Shown: positions 38,620 to 47,295, numbered from the stretch's first letter. The stretch is DNA of 64,000 nucleotides from Rhodanobacter sp. ANJX3 (GCF_014200755.1 NZ_JACHCM010000002.1:248001-312000), one strand, 5' to 3'. The notes: generated by a model not told the origin, from the letters alone. Made by a program: numbers and translations.

Positions 38620-41600
38620 ATGCCCGTTTTGATCCCGCATCCTCCCCTTCCCACCACGCCCAAGCAGCGCCGTTACTGGTCGCCGCCGCACGGCTCGGCG
38701 CGCGCGCTGCTGATCGCCGAGTCGGCGCGCGAACATCCGGGCCTGCTGGTGGCCGTGACGCGCGACACCCAGCGTGCGCATGCGCTGGAGGCCGAGCTGA
38801 AACTCTTTGCCGGCGGCCTGCCGGTGCTGCACTTCCCCGATTGGGAAACGCTGCCGTACGACGCGTTCAGCCCGCATCCGGAGGTGGTCTCGCAGCGCAT
38901 CGCCACGCTGTACCAGCTGCCCAGCGTGAAGCGCGGCGTGCTGGTGGTGCCGGTAGCCACGCTGATGCAGCGCATCGCGCCGCGTGCCCACATCACCGGC
39001 GCCGGGCTGATGCTGAGCAAGGGCCAGAAGCTCGACATCATCGCCGAGCAGCGGCGGCTGGAGGCCTCCGGCTATCGCAACGTGCCGCAGGTGGCCGAGC
39101 CCGGCGACTTCGCCGTACGCGGCGCGCTGATCGACATTTTCCCGATGGGCAGCAACGAGCCGTACCGCATCGAGCTGTTCGACGACGAGGTGGAATCGAT
39201 CCGCAGCTTCGATCCGGAAACCCAGCGCTCGCAGCAGCAGGTGGAAAAGATCGAGCTGTTGCCGGCGCGCGAGTTTCCGCTCACCGACGCGGCCGCCAAG
39301 GATTTCCGCAACAACCTGCGCGAACGCTTCCCGATCGACGTGCGCCGCTGCCCGCTGTACCAGGACATGAAGGAAGGCGTGACGCCCGGCGGCATCGAGT
39401 ACTACCTGCCGCTGTTCTTCAAACAAACCGCCACCCTGTTCGACTATCTCGCCGACGATGCGCTGTTCGTGCTGGGCGAAGGCGTCGGCGAGGCGGCCGA
39501 TCAGTTCTGGGCGCAGACCGGCGAGCGCTACGACCAGCGCGCGCACGACATCGAACGGCCGGTGCTGCCGCCGGCGGAAATCTACCTGCCGCCCGACGCG
39601 CTGCGCGAGCAGCTCAACAAGCGCCTGCGCGTGGAAGTGGTCGCGGCCGATCACGAGCACGCCGTGAACACCGGCACGCAGCCGGCGCCGGACGTACCGC
39701 TCAACCGCAAGGGCGAAGAGCCCGGCACCTCGCTGCAGCACTTCATGCAGAGCTACAAGGGCCGCGTGCTGATCGCCGCCGACTCGGCCGGCCGGCGCGA
39801 GGCGCTGATCGAAACGCTCGCTACTGCGGGCATGAAGCCGTCGAACACCGACAGCTGGTCGAGCTTTCTCAACGACGCCAGCGAGGCGCGCTTCGGCATC
39901 GTCATCGCCGGCATGGAACAAGGCTTCGCGCTCAACAAGCCGGCGCTCACCGTGCTCACCGAGCGCGAGCTCTACGGCGAGCGCGTGCGCAGCGAGCGCG
40001 ACCGCAAACGACGACGCGGCACCGCGCGCGATCCGGAAAGCATCATCCGCGATCTCACCGAGCTCACCCTCGGTGCGCCGATCGTGCACGTCGATCACGG
40101 CGTCGGCCGCTATCAGGGCCTGGTGTCGATGGACGTCGGCGGCATGGACGGCGAGTTCCTCACCATCGAATACGCCAAGGGCGACAAGCTGTATGTGCCG
40201 GTGGCGCAGCTCGGCTTGGTCAGCCGCTACTCGGGCACTGCGCCCGAGCTGGCACCGCTGCATTCGCTCGGCGGCGACGCGTGGGAGCGCGCGCGCAAGA
40301 AGGCCGCGGAAAAGGTTCGCGACGTGGCCGCCGAACTATTGGCGATCTACGCGCAGCGGCAGGCGCGCGGCGGCGAATCGCTGCCGATCGATCGGCAGTT
40401 GGTCGAGGAATTCGGCGCCAGCTTTCCGTTCGAGGAAACGCCCGATCAGGAAACCGCGATCGAATCCGTGCTCAACGATCTGGCCGCGCCGCGCGCGATG
40501 GATCGCGTGATCTGCGGCGACGTCGGTTTCGGCAAGACCGAGGTCGCCCTGCGCGCCGCCTTCGCCACCGCCACCGCCGGCAAGCAGGTCGCCGTGCTGG
40601 TACCGACCACGCTGCTGGCGCAGCAGCACTACCGCAACTTCGCCGACCGCTTCGCCGACTGGCCGGTGCGCGTCGACGTGCTGTCGCGCTTCCGCTCGAG
40701 CAAGGAAGTGAACGAGGCGCTGAAGCGTCTGGCCGATGGCCAGATCGACGTGATCGTCGGCACGCACAAGCTGCTGCAGCCGGACATCAAGTTCAAAAAT
40801 CTCGGCTTGGTGATCGTCGACGAGGAACAGCGCTTCGGCGTGCGCCAGAAGGAGCAGTTGAAAAAACTGCGCGCCGAAGTCGACCTGCTCACCATGACCG
40901 CCACGCCGATTCCGCGCACCCTGAACATGGCGATGGCCGGGCTGCGCGATCTGTCGTTGATCGCCACGCCGCCGGCCCACCGCACCGCCGTGCGCACCTT
41001 CATCGCGGCGTGGGATCCGGCCACCATCCGCGAAGCGCTGCAGCGCGAGCTGTCGCGCGGCGGCCAGGTGTACTTTCTGCACAACGAGGTCGAAAGCATC
41101 GAGCGCACCGTGCGCGAACTCGAAGAGCTGGTGCCCGAGGCGCGTATCCGTATCGCCCACGGCCAGATGCCGGAGCGCGAGCTGGAAGGCGTGATGGCGG
41201 ACTTTCACCGCCAGCGTTTCAACGTGCTGGTGTGCACCACCATCATCGAAACCGGCATCGACATTCCCACCGCCAACACCATCATCATCAATCGCGCCGA
41301 TCGCTTCGGCCTAGCGCAGCTGCATCAGCTGCGCGGTCGCGTCGGCCGTTCGCACCATCGCGCCTACGCCTATCTCGTGGTGCCCGACCGCAAGTCGATC
41401 ACCGCCGATGCGCAGAAGCGACTCGAAGCGCTGGCCTCGCTGGAAGAACTCGGCGCCGGCTTCACCCTGGCCACGCACGATCTGGAAATCCGTGGCGCGG
41501 GCGAACTGCTGGGCGACGAGCAGTCCGGCCAGATCCAGGAAATCGGTTTCGGCCTGTACACCGAGCTGCTCGATCGCGCCGTGCGCGCGCTGAAGTCCGG

Positions 41601-42081
41601 CAAGGTGCCCGACTTCGATCTCAGCAGCGAACACGAAACCGAAGTCGAACTGCACCTGCCCGCGCTGATCCCCGACGATTACCTGCCCGACGTGCACGCG
41701 CGGCTGACCCTGTACAAGCGCATCGCCAGCGCGCGCAGCGAGGAGGAACTGCGCGACCTGCAGGTGGAAATGATCGATCGCTTCGGCCTGCTGCCCGACC
41801 CGACCAAGCAGCTGTTCGCCGTCGCCACGATCAAACTGATGGCCACCCCACTCGGCATCCGCAAGCTCGACTTCGGCGCCAACGGCGGCCGCATCGTGTT
41901 CCGCGAAAACCCCGAGGTCGACCCGCTGACCATCATCAAGCTGATCCAGCGCCTGCCCCGCGTGTACAAACTCGACGGCCAGGACAAATTGAAAATTACG
42001 CTGGATCTACCCGGCGCCACCGAACGCATCCGCAGCGCGCAGGAAGTGCTGGTGGTGCTCGGCGCCCGCCCGCCGCGCTAG
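38620..42081 (+). CDS. mfd: Transcription-repair coupling factor Mfd
   Basis: About 1153 aa, the family's usual length. In order: UvrB-homology region (HFPDWETLPYDAFSPHPEVVSQRIATLYQLP), RNA-polymerase-interaction domain (VHVDHGVGRYQGL), RecG-like translocase with Walker A GDVGFGKTEVALR, DEEQ box (VIVDEEQRFGVRQ), TATPIPRTLNMAMAGLRDLS and QLRGRVGRS, then the TRCF domain. It removes stalled RNA polymerase and recruits UvrA. The gene reads directly towards the integron array; its stop lies 142 bp before attC1. Confidence 0.97.
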   Translation: MPVLIPHPPLPTTPKQRRYWSPPHGSARALLIAESAREHPGLLVAVTRDTQRAHALEAELKLFAGGLPVLHFPDWETLPYDAFSPHPEVVSQRIATLYQLPSVKRGVLVVPVATLMQRIAPRAHITGAGLMLSKGQKLDIIAEQRRLEASGYRNVPQVAEPGDFAVRGALIDIFPMGSNEPYRIELFDDEVESIRSFDPETQRSQQQVEKIELLPAREFPLTDAAAKDFRNNLRERFPIDVRRCPLYQDMKEGVTPGGIEYYLPLFFKQTATLFDYLADDALFVLGEGVGEAADQFWAQTGERYDQRAHDIERPVLPPAEIYLPPDALREQLNKRLRVEVVAADHEHAVNTGTQPAPDVPLNRKGEEPGTSLQHFMQSYKGRVLIAADSAGRREALIETLATAGMKPSNTDSWSSFLNDASEARFGIVIAGMEQGFALNKPALTVLTERELYGERVRSERDRKRRRGTARDPESIIRDLTELTLGAPIVHVDHGVGRYQGLVSMDVGGMDGEFLTIEYAKGDKLYVPVAQLGLVSRYSGTAPELAPLHSLGGDAWERARKKAAEKVRDVAAELLAIYAQRQARGGESLPIDRQLVEEFGASFPFEETPDQETAIESVLNDLAAPRAMDRVICGDVGFGKTEVALRAAFATATAGKQVAVLVPTTLLAQQHYRNFADRFADWPVRVDVLSRFRSSKEVNEALKRLADGQIDVIVGTHKLLQPDIKFKNLGLVIVDEEQRFGVRQKEQLKKLRAEVDLLTMTATPIPRTLNMAMAGLRDLSLIATPPAHRTAVRTFIAAWDPATIREALQRELSRGGQVYFLHNEVESIERTVRELEELVPEARIRIAHGQMPERELEGVMADFHRQRFNVLVCTTIIETGIDIPTANTIIINRADRFGLAQLHQLRGRVGRSHHRAYAYLVVPDRKSITADAQKRLEALASLEELGAGFTLATHDLEIRGAGELLGDEQSGQIQEIGFGLYTELLDRAVRALKSGKVPDFDLSSEHETEVELHLPALIPDDYLPDVHARLTLYKRIASARSEEELRDLQVEMIDRFGLLPDPTKQLFAVATIKLMATPLGIRKLDFGANGGRIVFRENPEVDPLTIIKLIQRLPRVYKLDGQDKLKITLDLPGATERIRSAQEVLVVLGARPPR

Positions 42082-42084
42082 GCC

Positions 42085-42138
42085 TCAACGATCGAGCGGA
42101 CTGAGCACGCCGTGGCCGCCGCGATTGAGCACATGCGT
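42085..42138 (-). pseudogene. Remnant of the integron integrase gene intI (3' end only)
   Basis: On the minus strand 17 codons read THVLNRGGHGVLSPLDR followed by TGA. IntI integrases characteristically end YTHVL-N/K-x-GG-x-GV-x-SPLD. The residue before TH is Leu where the catalytic Tyr of IntI would be, and upstream codons no longer resemble the family. Orientation (antisense to the cassettes, 3' end away from the array) is exactly that of intI in chromosomal integrons. The remnant ends 85 bp before attC1, so attI and almost all of intI are missing. Confidence 0.7.
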
Positions 42139-42222
42139 AAGATCTGTGCCGCACACGGATGTGCCAATGCCGCGGGCGCATGGGTGGCCGCTATCTCTTC
42201 ACCAGAGTCTTGCCGTGTGCAA

Positions 42223-42279
42223 TCCTAACCATTCGTCCAAGGCGGGCGGCTTCGCCGTCGCTTAACTCCGGCGTTAGGG
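42223..42279 (+). repeat. attC1
   Basis: TCCTAAC ... GTTAGGG, 57 bp, type A arms (GGCGGGCGGC/GCCGTCGC). It is not preceded by a cassette gene, so its own cassette has been lost. Confidence 0.92.
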
Positions 42280-42290
42280 CTCATCAGACA

Positions 42291-42767
42291 ATGACTGTCA
42301 CAGAACTTACGCGTCCTAAAAGACTTTGGGTCGCGGCGATCATGAATATTCTCGTTGCGGCTATCAGCGTTGCAGCTGTAGCGTTTCTTCTGCTCAGCTC
42401 AAATCCAAATATACCCGAGAGCATCAGGCCAGGGCTCTCAACAACGTTGCTTGCCCTTGGCACAGCCGGTCTCCTCATCCTCGCTTCTGTACTTGCATTG
42501 TTCCGGGTTCAATTCGCTCGCTGGCTCATGTTGGCTGCCGCTTTGATATTTTTTGGCATCCTTGGCTTCCAAAGCTTGACTCTTCTCGTTTCATCTGGTG
42601 CATCATTGCCGGCCGAGGCGGCACCCAAGCTTTGGGCCAATGTCATACGCAATACTTTGGGAATTGCTATCAACGCGTGGGCGCTCCTTAGTGCAAAAAC
42701 TGGCGTGTTCTTTCTGGGCGGTCGCCCTAACCAGTCGTTCAAGGCGGACGGCTCCGCCGCCGCTTAA
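42291..42767 (+). CDS. Cassette 1: four-helix membrane protein, attC-encoded tail
   Basis: 158 aa of unknown family with about four hydrophobic helices (12-36, 50-71, 78-101, 117-135). The frame continues into attC2 and ends with NQSFKADGSAAA, translated from the recombination site. A near-identical copy is cassette 44 (60924-61400). Confidence 0.75.
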   Translation: MTVTELTRPKRLWVAAIMNILVAAISVAAVAFLLLSSNPNIPESIRPGLSTTLLALGTAGLLILASVLALFRVQFARWLMLAAALIFFGILGFQSLTLLVSSGASLPAEAAPKLWANVIRNTLGIAINAWALLSAKTGVFFLGGRPNQSFKADGSAAA

Positions 42768-42781
42768 CTCCAGCGTTAGAC
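42725..42781 (+). repeat. attC2
   Basis: CCCTAAC ... GTTAGAC, 57 bp, type A arms; overlaps the 3' end of the cassette 1 gene. Confidence 0.95.
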
Positions 42782-42799
42782 ATCGACAGGGAGAGTTCT

Positions 42800-43072
42800 A
42801 TGACATCGTTCCAGTGGTTTTGCCTTGCATTGAGAGTTATCGGCGCTTGGAACTTCGTTCTGGGTCTTGAGCACTTCCTTGCAGCCTTCAATGTCATGCA
42901 CGGCTACTACACACCCGCGTATACCCAGCCATTCGGCTTTTTCCTACAAGGCTGTCTACACATCGCTGTGGGATTGGTACTAATACGCTTTTCGCCCTTC
43001 TTGGCTGTATTCGGGTATCCAAATCCTTCGTCTTCGACACCAACACAGAGTTCGGACGCCGCCGATGTCTAA
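42800..43072 (+). CDS. Cassette 2: small membrane protein
   Basis: 90 aa, unknown family, two to three hydrophobic segments (WFCLALRVIGAWNFVLGLEHFLAAF; FGFFLQGCLHIAVGLVLIRF). GGGAG lies upstream of the ATG. The stop codon is the TAA of the attC3 inverse core. Confidence 0.72.
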   Translation: MTSFQWFCLALRVIGAWNFVLGLEHFLAAFNVMHGYYTPAYTQPFGFFLQGCLHIAVGLVLIRFSPFLAVFGYPNPSSSTPTQSSDAADV

Positions 43073-43123
43073 CAATTTGCTCGAGGCGGACGGCTTCGCC
43101 ACCGCTTAACCCCAGCGTTAGGC
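43067..43123 (+). repeat. attC3
   Basis: GTCTAAC ... GTTAGGC, 57 bp, type A arms with small changes (GCCACCGCTTAACCC). Confidence 0.94.
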
Positions 43124-43143
43124 CCGTCGGTATGGGGATATCC

Positions 43144-43434
43144 ATGATCATCAAGAAAAGCATTACGTCTACCGTCCTTTTGGTTGCATCCTTCAGCGTC
43201 AAGGCGGCGGAGGTTGGGGCGCAGGCTCAGGATGCAGCAAGTCAAACAGGCGCATCAGCGATTTGGATTCTTGCGAACCTCAGCTATGCCGGCATGCGTG
43301 CTCAAAACAGCCATAGCGCCGGCTGGCGAATTTTGTCGTTCCTATTCGGCTTTCCTGGCACATTTCTGAGCTACCTTGTTGTGGTCGAAGGCAGCGAGCG
43401 CGCTTATGGCGTAGATATTCCGAGGAGAAAATAA
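43144..43434 (+). CDS. Cassette 3: small exported/membrane protein
   Basis: 96 aa starting MIIKKSITSTVLLVASFSVKAAE, a signal peptide, followed by a second hydrophobic stretch (ILSFLFGFPGTFLSYLVVVEG). Unknown family. ATG 43144 is chosen because GGGGA precedes it; ATG 43132 would add four residues. Confidence 0.68.
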   Translation: MIIKKSITSTVLLVASFSVKAAEVGAQAQDAASQTGASAIWILANLSYAGMRAQNSHSAGWRILSFLFGFPGTFLSYLVVVEGSERAYGVDIPRRK

Positions 43435-43448
43435 TTGTGGCGGTCGAA

Positions 43449-43505
43449 GCCTAACAATTCGTTCAAGGCGGACGGCGCCGCCGCCGCTTAACTCCAGCGT
43501 TAGGC
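43449..43505 (+). repeat. attC4
   Basis: GCCTAAC ... GTTAGGC, 57 bp, type A arms with loop GCGCC. Confidence 0.95.
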
Positions 43506-43522
43506 CGTAAGCAGGCACTCTT

Positions 43523-43897
43523 GTGAACCTCAACCAGATAACACTCCCGGTCATTGACTTCGATCGCGCGGTGGATTTCTACCGAGACATGGGCTTTACG
43601 CTCATTGTCCACTCGCCGCACCGCTATGCACGCTTTGAGTGCCCGGATGGAGACGCCACTTTTTCGTTACACGCGGCTGATCATCCCGCAAGTGGCTTAG
43701 TTGTGTACTTTGAGTGCGCTGATCTAGATGCTCGCGTTCAAAGCTTGGTCGCTGCTGGGTTCACTTTTACCCAGCTCCCCACTGATGAGCGCTGGCTTTG
43801 GCGGGAGGCGCGCCTCAATGACCCGTCTGGCAATGTACTCTGCCTATTCTGGGCCGGTGACAATCGCAAGAATCCTCCTTGGCGGGTTACGGCCTAA
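43523..43897 (+). CDS. Cassette 4: VOC/bleomycin-resistance-like protein (copy 1)
   Basis: 124 aa glyoxalase-fold protein from GTG 43523: ITLPVIDFDRAVDFYRDMGFTLIVHSPHRYARFECPDG, then VVYFECADLDARVQSLVAAGFTFTQLP and ARLNDPSGNVLCLFWAG. The late Asp-Pro-xGN motif is typical of the family. Substrate unknown; related proteins bind antibiotics or isomerise small molecules. Two more copies exist (47816 and 49456), differing at two or three residues. Its stop is the TAA of attC5. Confidence 0.88.
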   Translation: MNLNQITLPVIDFDRAVDFYRDMGFTLIVHSPHRYARFECPDGDATFSLHAADHPASGLVVYFECADLDARVQSLVAAGFTFTQLPTDERWLWREARLNDPSGNVLCLFWAGDNRKNPPWRVTA

Positions 43898-43951
43898 CAA
43901 TTCATTCAAGCCGAAGCCGCTTCGCAGCTCGGCTTAACTCAGGCGTTAGAG
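43892..43951 (+). repeat. attC5
   Basis: GCCTAAC ... GTTAGAG, 60 bp, type B arms (CCGAAGCCGCTTCGCAGCTCGG). Confidence 0.95.
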
Positions 43952-43955
43952 CGCA

Positions 43956-44351
43956 ATGAAAATAACTCTCGTACTTGTAGCTTTCATCTTTTTAGCAAGT
44001 AATGCAGTCGCAGCAGATTCATTCGCTACAAGAGTGCATGAAGCCAAGGTCGTAGAGGCGTCATCCTCCGGAAAGGCCTATCAGCCCTTGCTATGGCAAC
44101 AGGTAGGAAGTTATACGGCTACCGTCATGCGGCGATGCTTCCCCGATGGCACCAGACCTGACGTCACGACATTTACATTAGTCGCCGACATTTTGCCAAG
44201 CCGTGCTCTTTCGCGCGTGGAAGTACGGCCAAAAACAAAAATGTCTGCATGTTTTGCGAGTGGCTTCGAGCGCGCTGCATTTCCGGCGTTGCCAGAAAGC
44301 TTTGGTAACCGCATCATGCCGATCGAAATTGACATGACGGTTAAGCAATAA
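43956..44351 (+). CDS. Cassette 5: exported protein, TonB-C-terminus-like
   Basis: 131 aa with a signal peptide (LVLVAFIFLASNAVAAD). The body (RCFPDG..., FTLVADILPSRALSRVEVRP, ACFASGFERAAFPALP) resembles the C-terminal domain seen in small TonB-like periplasmic proteins; that link is weak. A possible disulphide joins the two Cys. Confidence 0.7.
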   Translation: MKITLVLVAFIFLASNAVAADSFATRVHEAKVVEASSSGKAYQPLLWQQVGSYTATVMRRCFPDGTRPDVTTFTLVADILPSRALSRVEVRPKTKMSACFASGFERAAFPALPESFGNRIMPIEIDMTVKQ

Positions 44352-44359
44352 CGCATGCG

Positions 44360-44416
44360 CTCTAACAATTCGTTCAAGGCGGACGGCTACGCCGCCGCTT
44401 AACTCCAGCGTTAGGC
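44360..44416 (+). repeat. attC6
   Basis: CTCTAAC ... GTTAGGC, 57 bp, type A arms. Confidence 0.95.
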
Positions 44417-44420
44417 TCCT

Positions 44421-44807
44421 ATGCGAAAAGTTCTTACAAGCAATGGTTTTCTACTCACTTTAGCCGTAGCCGCCATTGCGTTCGGCTTAGGTTGCAGCAT
44501 CTTGGTACACGACTTCACTTGGCTTGCGCGTTCAGGGGCCATCCTCGTCGGCATAAGTATCGCGTTTCTGTCTCGATCCAGCCTCATGGGGCAAGATCCA
44601 AAGCCAAATATCATTTTGGCAAATGGTTTTAACCAGCTGGATCCGCAAGGCTACATTCAGAGCAACCGGCCCATTCCTCCTTGGTTAGTCATTGAGCTCA
44701 AATCCCGCTACGCGGTGGGGGTTCTTGGGCCATCAATCGGAGCTGCTGGCACAGTTATCTGGGGGTTTGCCGATCTATTGAACAAGTGGTGCGGGTGGGT
44801 GGCCTAA
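44421..44807 (+). CDS. Cassette 6: membrane protein (intact copy)
   Basis: 128 aa, unknown family; helices at about 9-29 and 35-51, and a weak one near 100-118. The stop is the TAA of attC7. A second copy at 60475 is broken by a nonsense codon at position 53, where this copy has Ser. Confidence 0.74.
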   Translation: MRKVLTSNGFLLTLAVAAIAFGLGCSILVHDFTWLARSGAILVGISIAFLSRSSLMGQDPKPNIILANGFNQLDPQGYIQSNRPIPPWLVIELKSRYAVGVLGPSIGAAGTVIWGFADLLNKWCGWVA

Positions 44808-44858
44808 CAACTCGTTCAAGGCGGACGGCTTCGCCGCCGCTTAACTCCAGCGTTAGCC
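44802..44858 (+). repeat. attC7
   Basis: GCCTAAC ... GTTAGCC, 57 bp, type A arms. Confidence 0.95.
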
Positions 44859-44870
44859 GGCAGGGCAGCC

Positions 44871-45260
44871 ATGATCTTTACCCGAGAGAACTGCAAGCCC
44901 ATTGAGGCTCCTACGGAGGCTCAAGTAGCGCGCTCAATCTCGCTCACGAGGTCGTCGTTTTCTGCGCTCACCTCCGCAGACGGGGCATACGTCCAAGCTG
45001 CTGGTGGCCCTGGCTTATTCTTCATCGAGTGGCGCGATGCCGCTGGGCGTCATCATCGTGGTGCTCAAGCAACTCCAGTCGTTCCGTTCCCAGACGGCAC
45101 AACTCTCTCCTTCAGCGCAGGCAACGTGGCGCTTGCGAGCAACGAGTGGTTTCTTGCTGCACAGGTCAACGCGGTTTTCTGGGCATTCCTTGCTGGCAGG
45201 CCATTCCCATCTTGGCTTCGGTGGTCTGCTCTTTCCGCAGGCTATACTCGTGCCAGCTAA
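44871..45260 (+). CDS. Cassette 7: hypothetical protein
   Basis: 129 aa, soluble, not recognised. The middle (GGPGLFFIEWRDAAGRHHRGAQATPVVPFPDGTTLSFSAGNV) looks like beta strands. The stop is the TAA of attC8. Confidence 0.65.
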   Translation: MIFTRENCKPIEAPTEAQVARSISLTRSSFSALTSADGAYVQAAGGPGLFFIEWRDAAGRHHRGAQATPVVPFPDGTTLSFSAGNVALASNEWFLAAQVNAVFWAFLAGRPFPSWLRWSALSAGYTRAS

Positions 45261-45311
45261 CATTTCGTTCAAGGCGGACGCCTCCGGCGCCGCTTAACTC
45301 AGGCGTTAGGC
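45255..45311 (+). repeat. attC8
   Basis: AGCTAAC ... GTTAGGC, 57 bp, type A arms with loop CCTCCGGCG. Confidence 0.94.
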
Positions 45312-45316
45312 GTCAA

Positions 45317-45919
45317 ATGGAGATCACAGATACCCGGCCTTACATAACGGCGATGGAGCAGGTCAAGCGTCGTGTAGACGTTATTCTTGCCTGCAATGAC
45401 GGCCGCCTAGCGTTGAACGGACCTCCGCGTGTCGAGACTGCGGCCTTACAGCTCCGCATGACCTTGGAAACGATCGCGCTCGCCTCGCTCGCGGCGAACA
45501 AGGAGCTGTTTCAACAGCAGTCGCTCCGCTTTGAGAAGCACTGGAAGCCCAGCGAGATCATTAGAGACCTTGAGCGCCTCAACCCGCGCTTCTATCCAAC
45601 GCCAATTCGCGAAGGCGAACCCGACGCAGGCGGTGTACGCACTCACGAGCCGCTACTCGACGGCTTCCTTACAAAAGACGAACTCCTCGAAGCACATGGC
45701 CGGTGCGGCGACCTTCTCCACACGCGAAACCCTTTCCGCCCTACACTCGATTACTCGGCGGCGTTAACTAACGTCGTGGCTTGGACCCATAAGGTCATAA
45801 GGCTGCTCAATGCGCATGAGATCCGTCTACTTGGAGAAGATCATTTCCATCTTGTCCACATGTCGGTCCACGGCAACGACTCTGTGCACATGTACACATT
45901 TGCCAAAGTTGACGCCTAA
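45317..45919 (+). CDS. Cassette 8: helical hypothetical protein
   Basis: 200 aa, the second-largest cassette product. Predominantly helical (YITAMEQVKRRVDVILACNDG; LRMTLETIALASLAANKELFQQQSLRFEKHWKPSEIIRDLERLNPRF), ending in a strand-like HFHLVHMSVHGNDSVHMYTF. Not recognised. The ATG is 6 bp from the core site, so there is almost no leader. The stop is the TAA of attC9. Confidence 0.75.
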   Translation: MEITDTRPYITAMEQVKRRVDVILACNDGRLALNGPPRVETAALQLRMTLETIALASLAANKELFQQQSLRFEKHWKPSEIIRDLERLNPRFYPTPIREGEPDAGGVRTHEPLLDGFLTKDELLEAHGRCGDLLHTRNPFRPTLDYSAALTNVVAWTHKVIRLLNAHEIRLLGEDHFHLVHMSVHGNDSVHMYTFAKVDA

Positions 45920-45973
45920 CAGTTCGTTCAAGCCGAAGCCACTTCGTGGTTCGGCTTAACTCAGGCGTTAGAC
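45914..45973 (+). repeat. attC9
   Basis: GCCTAAC ... GTTAGAC, 60 bp, type B arms (CCGAAGCCACTTCGTGGTTCGG). Confidence 0.95.
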
Positions 45974-45986
45974 CGCGCTCCATAGC

Positions 45987-46241
45987 ATGCTCACATTGGC
46001 AAAAATCGCGACGTATCAATTGTTCGGCGGTGACGCCGATGGATGGTCTCGTGAAAGATCCAGTGACAGGTCAGGTATCACCGATCAGGATTGGCGGCTC
46101 ATCGAAGAGCTGCGTCATGGCATCATTCTTGTTTCATCCGGCCAAGCATCACCGGAGTTCACAGTCACATTCGAGCGGCGACTCGCGGCCTCGGTGCCGG
46201 ACAAAAAAGTACGTCAGGCAATTCGGGAGCTCACAACATGA
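45987..46241 (+). CDS. Cassette 9: small hypothetical protein
   Basis: 84 aa, mixed helix/strand (MLTLAKIATYQLFGGDADGW; WRLIEELRHGIILVSSGQASPEFTVTFERRL). Not recognised. Ends 19 bp before attC10. Confidence 0.62.
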   Translation: MLTLAKIATYQLFGGDADGWSRERSSDRSGITDQDWRLIEELRHGIILVSSGQASPEFTVTFERRLAASVPDKKVRQAIRELTT

Positions 46242-46260
46242 TTCCATTTGGTCCAGTTCG

Positions 46261-46317
46261 GTCTAACAATTCGTTCAAGGCGGACGGCTACGCCGCCGCT
46301 TAACTCAAGCGTTAGGC
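46261..46317 (+). repeat. attC10
   Basis: GTCTAAC ... GTTAGGC, 57 bp, type A arms. Confidence 0.95.
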
Positions 46318-46327
46318 ATTAACTCGC

Positions 46328-46630
46328 ATGAATGGACGCATGTCGAATCTCCTAAAGACATTGGCAAAGTGGATGCTTTTCGCTTCTGCAGCTATCTTTG
46401 TTATAGGTTTTTGCTGGATCATCGGGGCAGCTCCTTGTAGCAACGTCGGCGCCTACATCCTCATTTCGGCTATCGCTCTAACAGCGTTGTCAGCCTTCGC
46501 GTTATTGGTGAGGGTATTTACAGTCCGCACGGCGGAGTCAGTTGGGCTTGCGGTCGCTGTTGCCTTCTGGGGCGTTTTGGAGTTCGGCATATTCGCCTTT
46601 ACAGCGCTTATGCTGTGCCGAGGCGTTTAA
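46328..46630 (+). CDS. Cassette 10: small membrane protein
   Basis: 100 aa, about three helices (WMLFASAAIFVIGFCWIIGAA; YILISAIALTALSAFALLVRVF; VGLAVAVAFWGVLEFGIFAFTALMLC). Unknown family. Stop lies just before attC11. Confidence 0.72.
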   Translation: MNGRMSNLLKTLAKWMLFASAAIFVIGFCWIIGAAPCSNVGAYILISAIALTALSAFALLVRVFTVRTAESVGLAVAVAFWGVLEFGIFAFTALMLCRGV

Positions 46631-46632
46631 GC

Positions 46633-46689
46633 GCCTAACATTTCGTTCAAGGCGGACGGTTACGCCGCCGCTTAACTCAAGCGTTAGGC
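46633..46689 (+). repeat. attC11
   Basis: GCCTAAC ... GTTAGGC, 57 bp, type A arms. Confidence 0.95.
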
Positions 46690-46723
46690 GGCACGAAGAC
46701 ATCTACGCAATCGGATCAGGACA

Positions 46724-47293
46724 ATGGCAAGCCCGGGAAAATATCAACCGCAAAAGCTGATCGAAATGTTTCGGTTGGCTGCTGCGCTTCGTAACAAAAT
46801 GCTGGAGGGTGGCTTTACCGACAATGGCGGTGCAATCCACAGCGCGGAACGCATTCTCAACCTTCTAGGTCTTCGGCTGTGCTTTCCGGGTCTGAACCAC
46901 ATAAACAACTTGCGTAACCATCCGAACGCCTTGTTCTCTGCCAAAGCTCTGGCTGCTCATCAAGCTGGGGAGCAGGTCTTCATTGAGCACATCAGCCCAC
47001 ATCGAGCACTGACTTGGCTTGCAATCGAGCAAGTTGTGGCCGGCGTGAGCGACGAAGATTTTGCAACCTTTGTACAGGCACACTTTAAGCTTGCGCTCCT
47101 CACGCGTGCTGAAACAGATCGACTCAACAAGATCAATCGCTCCAAAATCGCGCATGATCGTCTGCAGGCTGCTGGGATTACAGTCGAACCTTTTAACCAC
47201 GTAATGCCTAGTGCAGGTGGCGCCACCCCGACTGTGCCGCCTAACAATTCATTCGAGGCGGACGGCTTCGCCGCCGCTCAACTCCAGCGTTAG
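46724..47293 (+). CDS. Cassette 11: hypothetical protein, attC-encoded tail
   Basis: 189 aa, soluble and helical (KLIEMFRLAAALRNKMLEGG; HRALTWLAIEQVVAGVSDEDFATFVQAHFKLALLTRAE). Not recognised. The frame runs almost through attC12, giving the tail NNSFEADGFAAAQLQR; the stop falls inside the core GTTAG. Confidence 0.72.
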   Translation: MASPGKYQPQKLIEMFRLAAALRNKMLEGGFTDNGGAIHSAERILNLLGLRLCFPGLNHINNLRNHPNALFSAKALAAHQAGEQVFIEHISPHRALTWLAIEQVVAGVSDEDFATFVQAHFKLALLTRAETDRLNKINRSKIAHDRLQAAGITVEPFNHVMPSAGGATPTVPPNNSFEADGFAAAQLQR

Positions 47294-47295
47294 AT
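47239..47295 (+). repeat. attC12
   Basis: GCCTAAC ... GTTAGAT, 57 bp, type A arms (GCTCAAC instead of GCTTAAC). Confidence 0.94.

Noticed and set aside
38553..42104. Very long alternative frame over mfd (about 1180 codons)
   Set aside because: Arg/Ala-rich low-complexity translation, the shadow of the high-GC mfd gene in another frame.
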